Assembly: GCA_022315425.1 (NCBI GenBank) | Contig: JAIUPT010000041.1 | Coordinates: 1 to 64,000 of the forward strand | Source: Pseudevernia furfuracea | Taxonomy: Eukaryota; Ascomycota; Lecanoromycetes; Lecanorales; Parmeliaceae | Length of the DNA: 64,000 bases | Direction: 5' to 3' | Part shown: positions 35,605-47,335 of the stretch, in pieces | Layout of the letters: the number at the start of each line of letters is the position of its first letter | How positions within the stretch are numbered: the stretch's first letter is position 1 | The notes under the pieces: model-generated | Databases searched by the model: none | What the model was told of the DNA's origin: nothing | What the model saw: only the letters and a program-made list of their open reading frames with translations | Translations under genes and position numbers: made by a program

Positions 35605-35876
35605 TTAGCGTATTCAAAATTCGTTTCGTCTCTTGACACTGAAGATCTACGAGACCTTAAAACGAGATCTTGAGACGTGATCTTTGAAGTATAATGATAA
35701 GTAGTGTGTTACAGTAAGGCGTAATCATGTATGTAGCTTCATATTTGATTATTTGAGATATTTATAATTTACTTGTGGATTTATGGAGTAGATGCGCATG
35801 CTACAGTATAAAAATATATGAAACGATGCGTCGAATCTTCAGTGCCAAGAGACGAAACGGATTTTGAATACGCTAA
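35605..35876. mobile_element. MITE-like foldback element with about 42-bp terminal inverted repeats
   Basis: The left arm at 35605-35646 begins TTAGCGTATTCAAAATTCG and the right arm at 35835-35876 is its inverse, with about two mismatches over 42 bases. The interior (about 190 bp) is AT-rich and non-coding. A third copy of the terminal motif, in direct orientation and more mutated, lies at 35434-35465, suggesting a nested or partial second element. The structure matches a non-autonomous DNA transposon. A target-site duplication was not clear. Confidence 0.75.
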
Positions 35877-35922
35877 TTCAAGTATCTTAGTGGACTAACC
35901 ACATCGGTACTAATGCCGAGAT

Positions 35923-36258
35923 CTAGTTCACGTAATGAAGAATCAGGATGATGCTTGGACTGGATAAAGCACTTGTCAGTCTCGTGGCCAAACTCGCAAG
36001 TGTCTCAACATTAGCCTGTGGATGCAGCTTCTGTGGAAGCGCTTTGCATGCCTGGCAACCCACCTCAGTATAGCAGCGTCTGTAGCAGGCCGCAGCGCCC
36101 TCTTCAGGATGTTTCAGCTCACGCTCGCACACACTCCATGAAGTCCATATCGGACAGTCATCCGGGATGCCACTGCATGTGTAGCCATCATAAAACTTGA
36201 CGCAACCTGTGCACTGTCCGGAGCCTTCACCACAACGTTCCTTCAATTTGTGTTCTGG
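35923..36258 (-). CDS. Cysteine-rich C-terminal exon, possibly of a secreted or anchored protein
   Basis: The minus strand encodes about 110 residues with ten cysteines (RCGEGSGQCTGC, DGYTCSGIPDDC, CYRRCYTEVGCQAC). It ends in a short hydrophobic stretch (SSPSIILILHYVN) that could be a GPI-anchor signal. It probably begins at an acceptor CTTGTAG at about 36259, since no ATG opens the frame. Upstream exons with a start or signal peptide could not be fixed. On the opposite strand 36197-36754 is open for 185 codons. That frame has no recognised domain, and I favour the minus reading because of its cysteine pattern. Confidence 0.4.
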   Translation of the reverse strand, partial: PEHKLKERCGEGSGQCTGCVKFYDGYTCSGIPDDCPIWTSWSVCERELKHPEEGAAACYRRCYTEVGCQACKALPQKLHPQANVETLASLATRLTSALSSPSIILILHYVN

Positions 36259-36699
36259 CTACAAGAGAGGTCTGGCGAATTCAGATCTCCTTCTGACACA
36301 TGGGGTAGCAGCTAGGTGTTCTTATGTTAAGAAGTTCTGGGCAGCTTGGAAAGCCTTTTCCAAACTACAAGGTATCGCTGGGAACGATCTCCAATCTAGC
36401 GACCTACCAGCATGCACCAAAGAAGTAGGGTCACTGCTTTCGCAAAGTTGTCACCTAGATGCTGTCAAGAAATACGCTGAGGCTTGGCTGAGAGCGTTTC
36501 CTTGCGGGGTTCATTTCTCAATTCTTGGATCTATCGACAAGAATATCATTCATGGTGACAAGCAAGGTTCACCACTTTTTTCCCGGCATACCATTGATAG
36601 AAAACATTCTGCTCGACCTCCTTCCTTTGCCGCAATGTCCGTTGGTACGCAGACTAGGCTGGCTTTTCACTGCGCAACCTCGCATGTTCCTACGCCTTC

Positions 36700-37299
36700 C
36701 TTACACTCATCTTCCCGCTCGGTGAGGGACCCTTTTCTCCTAGGCCGCCATTGATCTTGTCCACCCAACCCGTCAGCCACCAATACCACTCGCTCCTGAC
36801 GGCCCGCTTCGTGATCGCCTCGGTTCGCTGCAAGACGCTCCAGTCCATAGTCTTTGCCTGTTGCGGATCGCGGAAAAGGCTGTCGTTAACTAGTGTAATT
36901 TAAGCAGCTATTCCTGGTTGAAATTGAGACGGCGTACTGACGATGAAGCTCAATATTCTCGCCGCAATCAATCGGGTAGAGTTGGAGAGTGTGCAGGTAG
37001 GCTTCTTCGTAATTCAATACTTCATGCATCGTGAAGGTTTTGTTGTTGAACACTATTGCTGCATATGTAAGCGGGCTGCTAGTTTGTGCCAGGAAAGCGA
37101 TCTTGTCCATCGGGTACACTTTGCGTACCAACATGCTTGTGATGTCCGCTCATATCTGATGACCAGGGCTCCTCTAGCGCATGAGGATGCTGCGCTTTGA
37201 TAGTATCGTACACTGCACAATCTTCTCGGCCTATCAAGAGAGCTAGCTTGCTTCGGAGGAGAGTTATTTTTGGATCTTGGTCCGCCATAGTGGACATCT
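36700..37299 (-). CDS. Hypothetical protein, exon structure unresolved
   Basis: Three natural-looking coding pieces lie in order on the minus strand. The first is MADQDPKITLLRSKLALLIG with acidic and basic residues (near 37289). The second is KIAFLAQTSSPLTYAAIVF ... YLHTLQLYPIDC (37134-36940). The third is DWSVLQRTEAITKRAVRSEW and YWWLTGWVDKINGGLG (36890-36735). I do not recognise the family. The join between the first two pieces needs a frame change for which I see only a weak intron, so the gene may be broken. No signal peptide is seen in the first piece. Confidence 0.4.
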
Positions 37300-38047
37300 G
37301 TTCTTTCTTTATGCCTTGCGGTTCTAACTTTGGAGATCTGGGAACTGGGGCGCCGGGCTTATTTAAGATATCAAATAGCACAAGGACAAAGACAAACACA
37401 AGAAGTTTCTTGAAGACGCTAGATAAAAACTGCTATAGCAACTTTCGGGCAGTGATATCAACAAAGTTTTTAAGAAGTTGAAAGGGAACCGCGTGAAGAG
37501 AGTGTTTGTTGACAGGTAGGACAATGAAGAGAAGAGGGTTCGGCAAGACTCCTGCCCTAAGCCACAACGCTATTGGGTCATTTAGCCTGTCTTGAGTCGC
37601 AGCTAAACATTCTCATGCATAGCAAGAACTTCAGTTAGAGTAGTTGGCCCTTGATTCCACAAATCGTTGACAAGAAAGATGTAATGAAAGTAATCAATCG
37701 TAGGCTGGTGAATAAGTATTACTCTAGGCATAAGTAGAGCAATATCCACATACAAACAAGAGAATTGTTGAAGTTATAACAATATCTCGGTACATACTCA
37801 TGAGATACAGAGTACTCGTACTGAGGCATGATCAGTCAGCTCTACGTCACTGTGGCTGTGTGGTCTTGATTGGGTTAGCGGCGTAGCCGTAATATTTTCA
37901 GCCTCGAGATTATGGCAGTCTCTACCGCATTTACATATCTTTGTGCTCCCACGTTGAAGGAATGTTGACACGACTACTCATCGGAGAAATCTTCTATATC
38001 ACATTAGCAGGATGCCAAATCTAAGCCTTCTTAAATGATTCTACATA
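37300..38047. other. Intergenic, no gene seen
   Basis: About 750 bases upstream of both flanking genes; no supported feature. Confidence 0.45.
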
Positions 38048-39852
38048 ATGCCTTCTGAATATCCGCACTGGGATAATGCCTTCCGTGGCCTATGGAAATC
38101 GTCTTCTCATATTCTACCGCATACACATGAGGCTGGAGACCCTTATTATATTGGCGATGTCTACGAGCCAAGCCGCATCGGCCAGTCTGGAGAACTGATA
38201 GAGAAATACCTTTCATCGTTCCAGCCTCCCGCTCCGTTAGTGTCCAAGCTTGCATTAGCTAGAGTAATTCCGGGCTGACGTAAAGTAGAGCTTCGAGGCC
38301 TTACATGAGATACCTGGAGTCTCTTGCCCAAGGATGGCCACATATCTCCTACCTCGCCGACTTCATGAAAGTGACCACAGCTCCACCCAAACAGAAATTC
38401 CTTGTCGACCAAGATAGAAGAGAGAGAGCGAGTAGAACCAAGGTTGCCATACTGACATTCGAGCCTAATGCTGCCGTGCATCGAATGGACTTTTCTAATA
38501 TCAACAATTTATCGACAGCTCTCAACGGCCCTCAAAATGCACATAATGATGTTTTCGCCAGGCTCTTCGTAGTCGAGGATCTCTCCCGGGGCGTCATCGA
38601 GGTATTAGGCGCCCGATTCGACATCGACCCTCTATTCTTTCGTGGCCATATATCCGATTACATGTGGCACAACACCCGAGATCCTTGGGTTGAGCTTCCA
38701 GACCTCGACATTACGGCCCGCAGACGGTCGTATTTGCATGTCCGCTATGTTCAGACAAGATACTTTCGAAGCGTGGATAGCCTAAAAAGCGCCCAATGGG
38801 AATCCGGAGGCTTCAACGTACTACGAAGAGTAGACAAGGATGGCAATTGGGTGCCTGATCTCGATATTCCTAATTCTGATGTTGGGTTGGTTCGAAGTAA
38901 GACCTCTCTTTGGATCAGACCTAATAAGCTTGGAGAGAATGGTGTGCTTGGTAAGTCTCATCTCCCTCATTTCTTTCACCGCGAGTTCTTGCTTCATCTC
39001 AGATCTGGGCCTGAGTCTTACCTAGGCATCCTATTGGTTGACCCCACAATATCAGAGGGGTTCCCGATATGGGGCGGCTACCGTAATCTCGTCGACTGCC
39101 CGTCCATGGCTGTAGACCCGGTCCCAAGAGGACCACCAAAAACTTCCACCTTCGAAGATGTCATTCACTACACCAGCGCCCTGACGCCTGACGAAATCAC
39201 GAAAATCGCGAAGGATCCGCGTTTACTATTCAAGAAGACACTCATGGTAGTCTGCGCAGAATGGTACACCTTAGTAAAGTACGCCACAACTCGCCTCGCC
39301 CAACTAGAATGGGAGATCGAGAATCCGGATCTACAACATGATAACGGCGGCTTACAAGTTACCATCAAGAAGTTGCACAGTTGGAGACGAAGGTTCCCCA
39401 TCTTCCGTACCCTCGTTTCGGAAGTACTAGAGAAGACCATCAAGCGCGAGAACTTCGCGTCCAGCCCGGAAAACCACGTACGTGATCTCCAAAGGGACTT
39501 TGAGATCCTTCTGTCGGACATTGAAAACCTACAGCTTCGCGCTGACAGGATTATGGCCGTTGTCACGGCAGTGATGTCAATCGAGGAAAGCAGAAAAGCT
39601 TTCGAACAAAATCGCAGTCTCGCTCGCCTGACTTGGCTAGCGATTACATTTGCACCTTTATCCTTCATCACAGGGCTTTTCAGCGTAAACAGTGACCTTT
39701 CGACGTTAGTAACGACGTTCAGGACATATTTCGCGGTAGCGCTACCGCTCACGGCCCTGGTTTTGTTTTTGACAAGATTTGCCAATATTGGCCTCGGGAT
39801 TAGATGCAAGGAGCTATTGCTAGGCAAGTGGAGATCAAAAGCCTCCGGCTAA
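38048..39852 (+). CDS. CorA-like membrane protein
   Basis: Exon 1 is 38048-38241 and exon 2 is 38289-39852, with a 47-nt intron (GTCCAA donor, GCTGAC branch, GTAG acceptor); 585 aa. The soluble N-terminal part carries the FVVEDLSRGVIEVLGARFDIDPLFFRGHI block typical of fungal CorA-like proteins. A long helical region follows, then two C-terminal transmembrane helices (LTWLAITFAPLSFITGLFSV and YFAVALPLTALVLFL). True CorA magnesium channels carry GMN after helix 1; here the segment reads GLFSVNSDL, as in many fungal relatives whose transport activity is unproven. It is likely a pentameric membrane protein. Ion specificity is unknown. Confidence 0.8.
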
Positions 39853-42277
39853 CCACTGTCATCAACTCACAGCCGTCAATAATACAAGACAAGGACTAAC
39901 AACAACAGCCCTATCCGGTCTCAAAAACGCTAAGCCAACACCATCAGCTACTGATGCTCCTAAAAGCGATCATATTAAGAGCAACCACACCATACCCCGG
40001 GAGATCTTCCATTTCGATCATGCTGTTTTTACCCACAGTGACCGAAAAATGCTCTTATTAAGTAAGCTACTCGACAAACGGATGCTGATTCCACGCCTCG
40101 ACCGTCGTCATCCAACACTGTGCCAGACTGGAAATGAGAGCATAGTCATTCGCATTAAGCTCGATCTGTTGCTGCGATATTATTCTATCGGCGACACAGA
40201 CGTTGAGAGTAGAGCCGCCATCTCCGTTCACAGGGTCGCTCTGCAGAGAAGCTTATTTGCGATTGTAGATAGCATCAATGAAGAATACATCATTAATATC
40301 GGAGTTAGATTTGATATAAATCCAAAAACTCCTCGCACGTGAGTCTCTTGTGCACCAACTAGACCTCCTGTAGTACAGACTCCAATGGCAACATGCCGGC
40401 ATGCGTTGCGTATCCCGGTTCGGCACCCTCTATGATCAGCTTTGACGGAAGTCATAGATTCTTCCCACGCGCTGCAGCTGGAATTGAAAGGCAAAGATAT
40501 CAACGAGAGAGGGAAAGAGAGACAGAGACAGAGATAGAGACAGAGATAGGGGGGGAGAGCGAGAAAAAGAACACTTTCACTATCTCCGAGGATTCGAACC
40601 TCCGACATGAATCCACACGGCAAAAGGTAGCGAACGGTCGACCGAACAGCATGATCTCCGCACTCGGCGCAACAAGGCCAAAGTGCGTGCCATTCGGCTT
40701 CCCATCTTCCTTACCAATTCTGCAATGCAATCCGTGAATCGCTTCAAAAGCCCCGGCAGCTCCGAAGTCTGACACATACTCGAACTCTCCTGCGCTGAGG
40801 CTGGTGAACGTTTACAACAACCAACAGGTGAACGGCAGGCAGCCAAAGGAAAAAGAAAAAAGAAAAAAAAAGAAAAAAAACCAGACACGTTTGAAAGTTG
40901 GCAGGTGGACGGCGCAGACTCTAGCGGAGCCAAATAAATGATCAGGGGGGTGTTTTTCTAAGAGTCTTCAGACGCGCCGTGAGGTCGATGATGTGAAACG
41001 CTGCGCCTGAGTCCTCAATCCTGTGCATTTAGTCAGAATTGTAGCCACTGACCCACCGAGTCCCCCACCGCGGCCCAAATCCCATCGGCTTTCTCTAAGG
41101 ATCGTGCTTACATCCGTACGTCAAGGTAACGAAGCCAAAAGAACGTCCGAGACGTAGGAGCAGCGAAGGCTGAGCCTCGCAAGCAAAGCTATCGGGCCTT
41201 TAACATGCTCAAAGCTGCGGCTAGGCGTGCATTCATTTGTCACTTGTTTGTCTAACAAGGGAGTATTGGTGGATACAGATCAAGAAAAGGCCCGTCGAGA
41301 TATCCGGGCGTCTCTGCGCGAAGCGCTGTGTGGTGTCTGTTTGCTCGGCTGCTGAGCTGTGGGCCGGCAAGGTGATCAGAGACCAGGTTCTCATATCAGC
41401 TGTCTTACTTTCGTTCCCTTTGGAAGTGGGGGGGGGGGGTGGGGCGTGCGGTGGGAGATGCACGTGTCTGCTCGAGATGTGCGACGGTCCCCAACCACTC
41501 TGCCTGCAAAAGAATTTAGAGTAGAGATATGGTTCGAGCTAGCAGCCGTCTTTTAATACTCAAGGTATCTGGTCTAGATATAGTACCTTACCGGCTTGTT
41601 GGACGCGCGACGAACAGTCATCAACGTGTCTTGTGGAGGACTTCTGCAGCTTTGCTGTCGAAACTTCACGTGTTTACGTCCAGCACAGTCGGCGTCTGAC
41701 CATGATGTGAGGTAAAGTAGCGACTCACACGATCCGGTATGGCTTTTAGCAGACTGTTGTTGTGGGCGTACTCCGAATGCTATAGCTATTTCTGTAGGTG
41801 CCGACGCCTCATCCAGAGCTCTTGGGAGCGTAATTCGGACCACAAGACGCTCATGGCCGCTATCCACCATATGGGATCCGCCATGGTGTAATGTCAATGA
41901 CACTAAGAGGATGTGAGTGAAGGGTGTAAATGTTGGAGTGCACGACGTATTGAAAATATAGATATGTATGTTTGCATCAGGGGAAGTAGACAAGAGAAAT
42001 TCAGAAATGGCGGTGAAGCGTTGAGGGGAGAGTCTCAAACAGTTCAGAATTAAATTTCATTGATAGGTATAGGAGCGTAACCCAAATCAGTATCAGACAT
42101 TAGCATCGTTCATACATAATCGTCAGCACGGCGAGACATGTTGCCCCGTGTATGCTTCTCGGCAGCAAATTTCATGCTGTTAAGACTGTCCATCCGGTAG
42201 GCTTTTGGCGCAACGCTGTCATAGCTGAAGCACTTGGGTCAGTTATAACCCAAATCGAACAGGCAGAGAGGCAAGGC
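39853..42277. other. Intergenic; weak open frames and a purine-rich microsatellite
   Basis: An open frame at about 39900-40342 (+) includes LFAIVDSINEEYIINIGVRFDINP, which faintly recalls the VEDLSRxVIEVLGxRFDIDP block of the CorA-like gene next door and may be a decayed duplicate. 40500-40560 is a GAGACA/GAGATA purine-rich repeat. 40855-40880 is an A-rich run. Frames at 41237-41524 (+) and 41574-42038 (-) have no recognised domain. Confidence 0.4.
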
Positions 42278-43762
42278 TTACGAGCTGTACTCGGCATTGG
42301 ATGGTACTACTGTAGACTCCGAACCGAACTTCGTGAAAGCGGCAGTCGAGCCTGGCGACCCTAGCGAATTATCCCCTAGTTGCTTCAACGCATTTTCGTC
42401 GAGGTTGAGCGAATGTATCTTGACGTCCTTGAGGCTACGCATGAAGCCATTTGAAGAAGCACCAACGAAGAGAGGTCGCAGCAACGGCAGGCAGGCGCCT
42501 ACGATGCCAATAGAAGACTCGACCATTGGCCAGTACACCAGGGGTGTGTTCATATCTGTAGGTAGGTGTTAGGCAGTACATGATTTTAGCGATTCCAAGA
42601 TTCATACAGCTAATGTCCACGAATCCCACATTCATTTCTGCGTGTCATGAAATTAGGATCTACCGTGTTAGAAGCGATAATTCTCATGCGTACCTTGAAC
42701 AACCTTGTTGAAAACAACGAGCTTCCCGATTCCCGCTCCCACGGTTCTGCGGCTTGATCAGCACGGGCTTAAATTGGCTAAAGGCTCTGCAACTTACAAT
42801 CCTCCGAGGAGAAACATGCCGCTTACAGCAACCTTGTGCCTTACGGGTAGTTGCATTACCCAAATCTGGCACGAATCAGCATGCATCCACGTGATCGAAG
42901 AAAGGTTACCTACACACGGAAGTGGTAGAGTCAAGATGATTACTATTTAAAATTAGACAACGAAAACCCAGACGTAAGACACTTCTTACCATCTGTGAGA
43001 ACATCTGACCAAGCCTGAGCCAGATACATTATGTTCGTATTAATGCAATTTTGCTCTGTAGAGCCGAAGGCAGTCCAGTCTATCCATAAGGGCCAACATT
43101 GGAACAGGTTTGCGAAGAAGAAGGCAATTGTCCAGACGAGCACGACGGCGATCATAGTCCACACAGTTGGTTTGACAAAAGTCCCTTTAAAGATCCTGGC
43201 GGTACTTGTCAGCTGGTGTGGACACATCAATGAGAGTACCTTCACCTTTTGTAAAAAAGCAATACGGACAATTTCGTAAATGCGAATGTCAGTGTTGTTG
43301 TAAGTTGCGTCGCAAAGACTATCTGTCCGTACTTTCAGCATTGCGAATAGGCATTTGGAGGACAGAACTTACCTGTTCGAAGACTCTTAAGCGATGATCG
43401 AAGACTGGGATTCCATTTTCTTGGATTCCCGTGTGCTGTCCTAGGTTGCCAATTGCGGTACCTGAGAAAAGTTAGAGACTAGGTGGACAACCTGTGCACT
43501 CACTTATCCTTACCAACGAACATGCAGACGGCCGTGCCAACTGTAAAAAGCTACTTCACGGTTAAAATTTTACAACTCGCAGCATTCGCTGAGAAGCTTC
43601 AGGCATGGCCCAACATACCAACGCTGGCAAAATCATGTAATCATCCCATGAGAGTGAAGCTTGCTTTAAGCGTCGAGCATAAAATCGCAGGGCGGTTGCG
43701 ATGATGGCGAGAAGGCTTAGCACAGTTGCGAGAGCATACATTTTTCCAGCTGATTCCGCCAT
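42278..43762 (-). CDS. Fungal rhodopsin-type (PTH11-like) integral membrane protein
   Basis: A seven-helix membrane protein of the large fungal family of putative receptors, 337 aa from ten exons. Exons on the minus strand begin at 43762, 43540, 43461, 43331, 43195, 42942, 42865, 42746, 42637 and 42555. Family marks are RFYARRLKQASLSWDDYMIL after helix 1, GNLGQHTGI, TFVKPTVWTMIAVVLVW, an extracellular loop with CWPLWIDW and NCINT, LTDVIILTLPLPCIW, and NTPLVYWPMVESSIGIVGACLPLLRPLF at helix 7. Several exons are tiny (27, 29 and 30 nt). Intron 1 has a strong GTATGT donor at 43618 that breaks the frame; a weaker donor four bases downstream (GTTGGG) restores it, so this junction is uncertain. Ligand unknown. 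Confidence 0.82.
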
Positions 43763-45580
43763 GGCGAATGTCAGGAGTTGGCAAGTGAGAACTATGTTTG
43801 AAAAGAAGACGAGGGCGATGATCAGAATAAACGGGTGAGGTTATATACCTCAAGTGAAATAGATGTCACAGGTGGGCCTCGAGAAACTAGACGAATGTCG
43901 GGTGGGGCCAATAGGGATAGCTATCTAAAGGCATTTCCAGCACCCCAGTCGTGGTCCAAGGGGGAAAGGCCAGAAAGACATGTTCGTTGTGATCTAGCCC
44001 CCGTAGTCCCAAGCTGTGGTTCTGCGGCGCTCGTGCTCATCGGAAAAAAAAACTTTCCATCTTTATCGTCCGAGTTAAGATTCTAAATATCGGGTTGTAA
44101 CGATTACCCCTAGTGGAATATCCAATTGGTTATAGCCAAGGTTTACTGTAGAACGAAGGTGAAACATGACCAATGCGAGAAACCGTAAATTACCGAAGGT
44201 TGCATATGTGACCTTCTGATAGATCGGCTGCCGAAGGAGTCCCTTTTGACTTGACTTAGCTCACATCTTGATTCGTTCAACATCGGAGTGGATTTTGATT
44301 GGAGGCTGAGCGTTATTTTGGGCGTGACGGTGCAGATATCGCCATTCTTCTGGGCCTCACCCGTGCAGTTTGAGGAGACTAATCAATTATCAACATACAT
44401 TACTCTGAAACGCCGTAGAAGGTTTAGAAGGTTTAGAAGGATTAGAAGGGAGGAAAAGGGGCTGGAGAAGGATTCGGAAAAACTTGGTGAAACGCGGAGA
44501 TGGCCACTGGCACAAACCCTAGAGTTATAGGCGACACGCGCTCCAAGAAAACGCGCCGTTTGACGCGCCACCTCCGCACTACCAACTCGAGAAGTCGGGA
44601 TCCGGGATCCTGTAAAACCCCCATGAGCCTGCAAACATCCTGGATGGCGATGCTGAATTTGCAAGCAACCTTAGGTAACCCCCTGTTCGGCCGTTCCCTT
44701 CTAACGGCGGTGCGCGGCGTTGAGTATGTTGTACCTATGGCCCCAAAGTCTTACGAGCTTTGGTACATCAATATCTGCTCGGTGCAATATGCAGAGGTCT
44801 TCGCTCCAGTCAGCATCTAGAAGAGTGGTCTGCAACTCTACAAGATGGATAAAGCAGGAAATACGTTTTGAGTCAAGCTAAATGCTTTGGGGGACAAGAT
44901 CATTGATCATGCTCTCACTCATGCGGTGGCAAACTTCAAGCTGGGAAAGTCCACTGACGATGCCGTGCGGAGTCACAAGGACACCTGCATGATCTCGACA
45001 TCGTAGGAGCTACGTGGCACTTTCATACGGGGGTCACATATCTAACCTATCGAGCAATTCTATTGGTGCGCGAATACCAGATGAAGATGAGAAGAACTCC
45101 ATGACCATGTGCGGAAATCCAAAAGGGAAGCTAGGAGATTTCCACGCAAGGCACCCGCACGACCCGTTTTTCAAATATTTCACCAACTGGTGCCCCTGGT
45201 TTGGGGCTGGTGGTAAGCTAGAGCATCTCTATGGCACACACATGAAACATTGGCCCACCATCAGCATTCACCAGCCATGTAGCAAGACGATCCCAAACAA
45301 GAAAGCAAGAAACAGTGCGCGAATAATGGCTGCCTCCGCCCCCAAAACTTGTGTGAATTCGACAAAAAACTACGTCGTCCTTCGAATCTCGGCAAGCCTG
45401 ATGTCGAGAGGCTTTTATTAATAGGGGTACCAGCTCCTCCTCCTTTCAAACATATATACTCGCACATCTGCTCCTTCTAACTACACTTCTCTCGTCCAAT
45501 CCACTCATTACGCTCCAAAACCGCCACATCTCTACCTTTCCACCACAGGCGCCAGCCAGACCCCTGCCACGCTTACCGAA
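43763..45580. other. Intergenic, no gene seen
   Basis: About 1.8 kb. 45014-45421 (+) is open for 135 codons without a recognised domain. A small AGGTTTAGA repeat lies near 44419-44450. Confidence 0.4.
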
Positions 45581-45841
45581 ATGCATCCGACCACAATCCT
45601 CTACACCGTCCTCCTCCTCGCGGTTTCAGCATTCACCCTCCCCTTACACTTAGGTATGACATCTTCGACCTCATCCTAATCCACGAGCTTACAGATTTTT
45701 GTAACAGATGCGCTCGCGTCGTTGATCAGCCGAGACCCGAAACCACTGGCACTTGTTGATGAATGCCCAATCGAACCGTGCATTCCGAAGATGGGGATAA
45801 ATCATGCCGAGGTGGTCGAGTTCGAGACCAATCGTCGTTAG
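45581..45841 (+). CDS. Small secreted peptide precursor (68 aa)
   Basis: Exon 1 is 45581-45653 and exon 2 is 45708-45841, separated by a 54-nt intron (GTATGA..AACAG). The spliced frame is 68 aa. A strong signal peptide (MHPTTILYTVLLLAVSAFTL) is followed by a short mature region with two cysteines (DECPIEPCIPKMG) and an acidic/basic tail ending ETNRR. I do not recognise the family. Size, signal peptide and paired cysteines resemble small secreted proteins or effector-like peptides, but that is inference only. It is too short for most ORF filters in unspliced form. Confidence 0.55.
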
Positions 45842-46893
45842 GCAATTGGACGAGTGAGCAGGTTGGGGAAGGGGGGCGGTAATGAAGGCTCGTGGGGAAC
45901 AAAGAGCCTCTTTCTATGGGTCGCAGGGCACCATGGGGCTTGTTATATTTAAATCTTTCCCGCTGAGCGGGGATAATGTTGAGGGTAGGGATTCTACAAA
46001 TGCGGCTCCCAAGGTCGTTCTTCCCAGCTTACACAATCCACATTCTTCTTTCATCAGCGCGAGCTCTGTGTTTCAGTCTGCACTCTTCCGTGGACTCCTC
46101 CCAAAAAAACCCCAATCTTATTGCCAACCCAAGGGTCACCCGGATGGCTTAGGAAACAGTCCCCAGCGTAGATTTCTGAAATTACCTCAATAGCATATTC
46201 ACCAAGCTTTCAACACCCCTCATTCACTGACACATACAACTTAAAACTCTGACGGCATTACATGCATCTCGAAGACTTACCTGCCGCTTCGATCCGTCTG
46301 CTCTCTCCCCTCTTCCTACCGCCATCTGCACGCAGCTTCAGTCTTCGTCAGACGAACGTAAGTAACAAAATCCAGTCATACTTTTGACAATCCGCGCAGT
46401 CGCCATCAAAATCACGACTCCTTCGTGATGCGACGCACGTTTGCCAGCATGAACGCGAAGCCAAACGCTGCTTACATCAGACGTCGAGAGTCACACCGGC
46501 AAACTGCACGGTCAAGCGAATTCAATTCGTCCGAAGCATGCACAAACATCTCTGACCACAGATGATGACGTGGCTCATATGCGCGAAGAAAAACCTGTGG
46601 TCGCTGTGGGAAGTCTCGACCAAACAGGACGAGATCTCCCCCGCTCTCCTCCATCGACGTAACCGCTACATGATTTCTCTACTGTACTAGAAAACACACA
46701 CGTAGTCTCAGCCAGCGCACCATCTCTTCCTTCCTAGAACCTATCGCGCCACGTCACCATGCCCTTTTCGCTGGCAAGAAGAAACGCCCTCGAGTGCAAA
46801 CATCCCCCTGGTCAAAGGAAGTAAAAAGCGTCTTCGAGTCCCCTCCATTTCCCCCCAGCCCCGCATCCAAAAAAAACCCATGAACACGAAGAA
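45842..46893. other. Intergenic, no gene seen
   Basis: An open frame at 45882-46193 (+) has no recognised domain. Nothing else is supported. Confidence 0.45.
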
Positions 46894-47335
46894 ATGTTTC
46901 CACCAGGATTTAAACCCACCCGAGCCACCAACCCCTCACCTCCCGACCGGAGTGCACGTGACGGAATCGAACACGGAAACGACGCTCAGGCCGAGATTTG
47001 CTCCTTGGACGAGACTATCGTAAGCGCCCCCCCCCCCCCCCCCCCAACCCCAAATCGCACACTCTTCCCCCCCCCCCAACACCGCATCCTCAACCTTGCC
47101 ACCCGACTCACGCCCCTCACAGAAGGGCTTGAAAACCCGCGTAGAGCACCTCGAGAGATACGCCAAGGACGTGAACCAGGAGATGGAGTTCTACAAGGCC
47201 ATGGTCCAGCGGTGCAGGGAGGTATTCAAGAGACACCCGAAACCGGAGGACGCCTCCATCGACGACGAGGAGGAACGCCCGGGCGAGGGTCCAGCTCCGA
47301 CGGCGGCGGCGGGCGCCGAAGCGAAAAAGGGGTGA
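46894..47335 (+). CDS. Short charged coiled-coil protein
   Basis: Exon 1 is 46894-47019 and exon 2 is 47123-47335, giving 112 aa. Exon 2 encodes a helical, probably coiled-coil segment (KTRVEHLERYAKDVNQEMEF, YKAMVQRCREVFKRHPKPED), then an acidic and Ala/Gly-rich tail. The 103-nt intron contains runs of 19 and 11 C. The joining frame is consistent (ETI then KGLK). An alternative ATG at 46880 opens a different frame through exon 1 that does not join exon 2 in phase. Function unknown; no signal peptide. Confidence 0.55.

Noticed and set aside
40560..40640. Possible tRNA on the minus strand, from a perfect B-box-like GGTTCGAATCC
   Set aside because: No matching acceptor stem or A-box/D-arm could be found at the proper distance; it may be a tRNA-derived fragment or chance.
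41574..42038. 154-codon minus-strand open frame
   Set aside because: No domain, no codon pattern or splice context that supports a gene.
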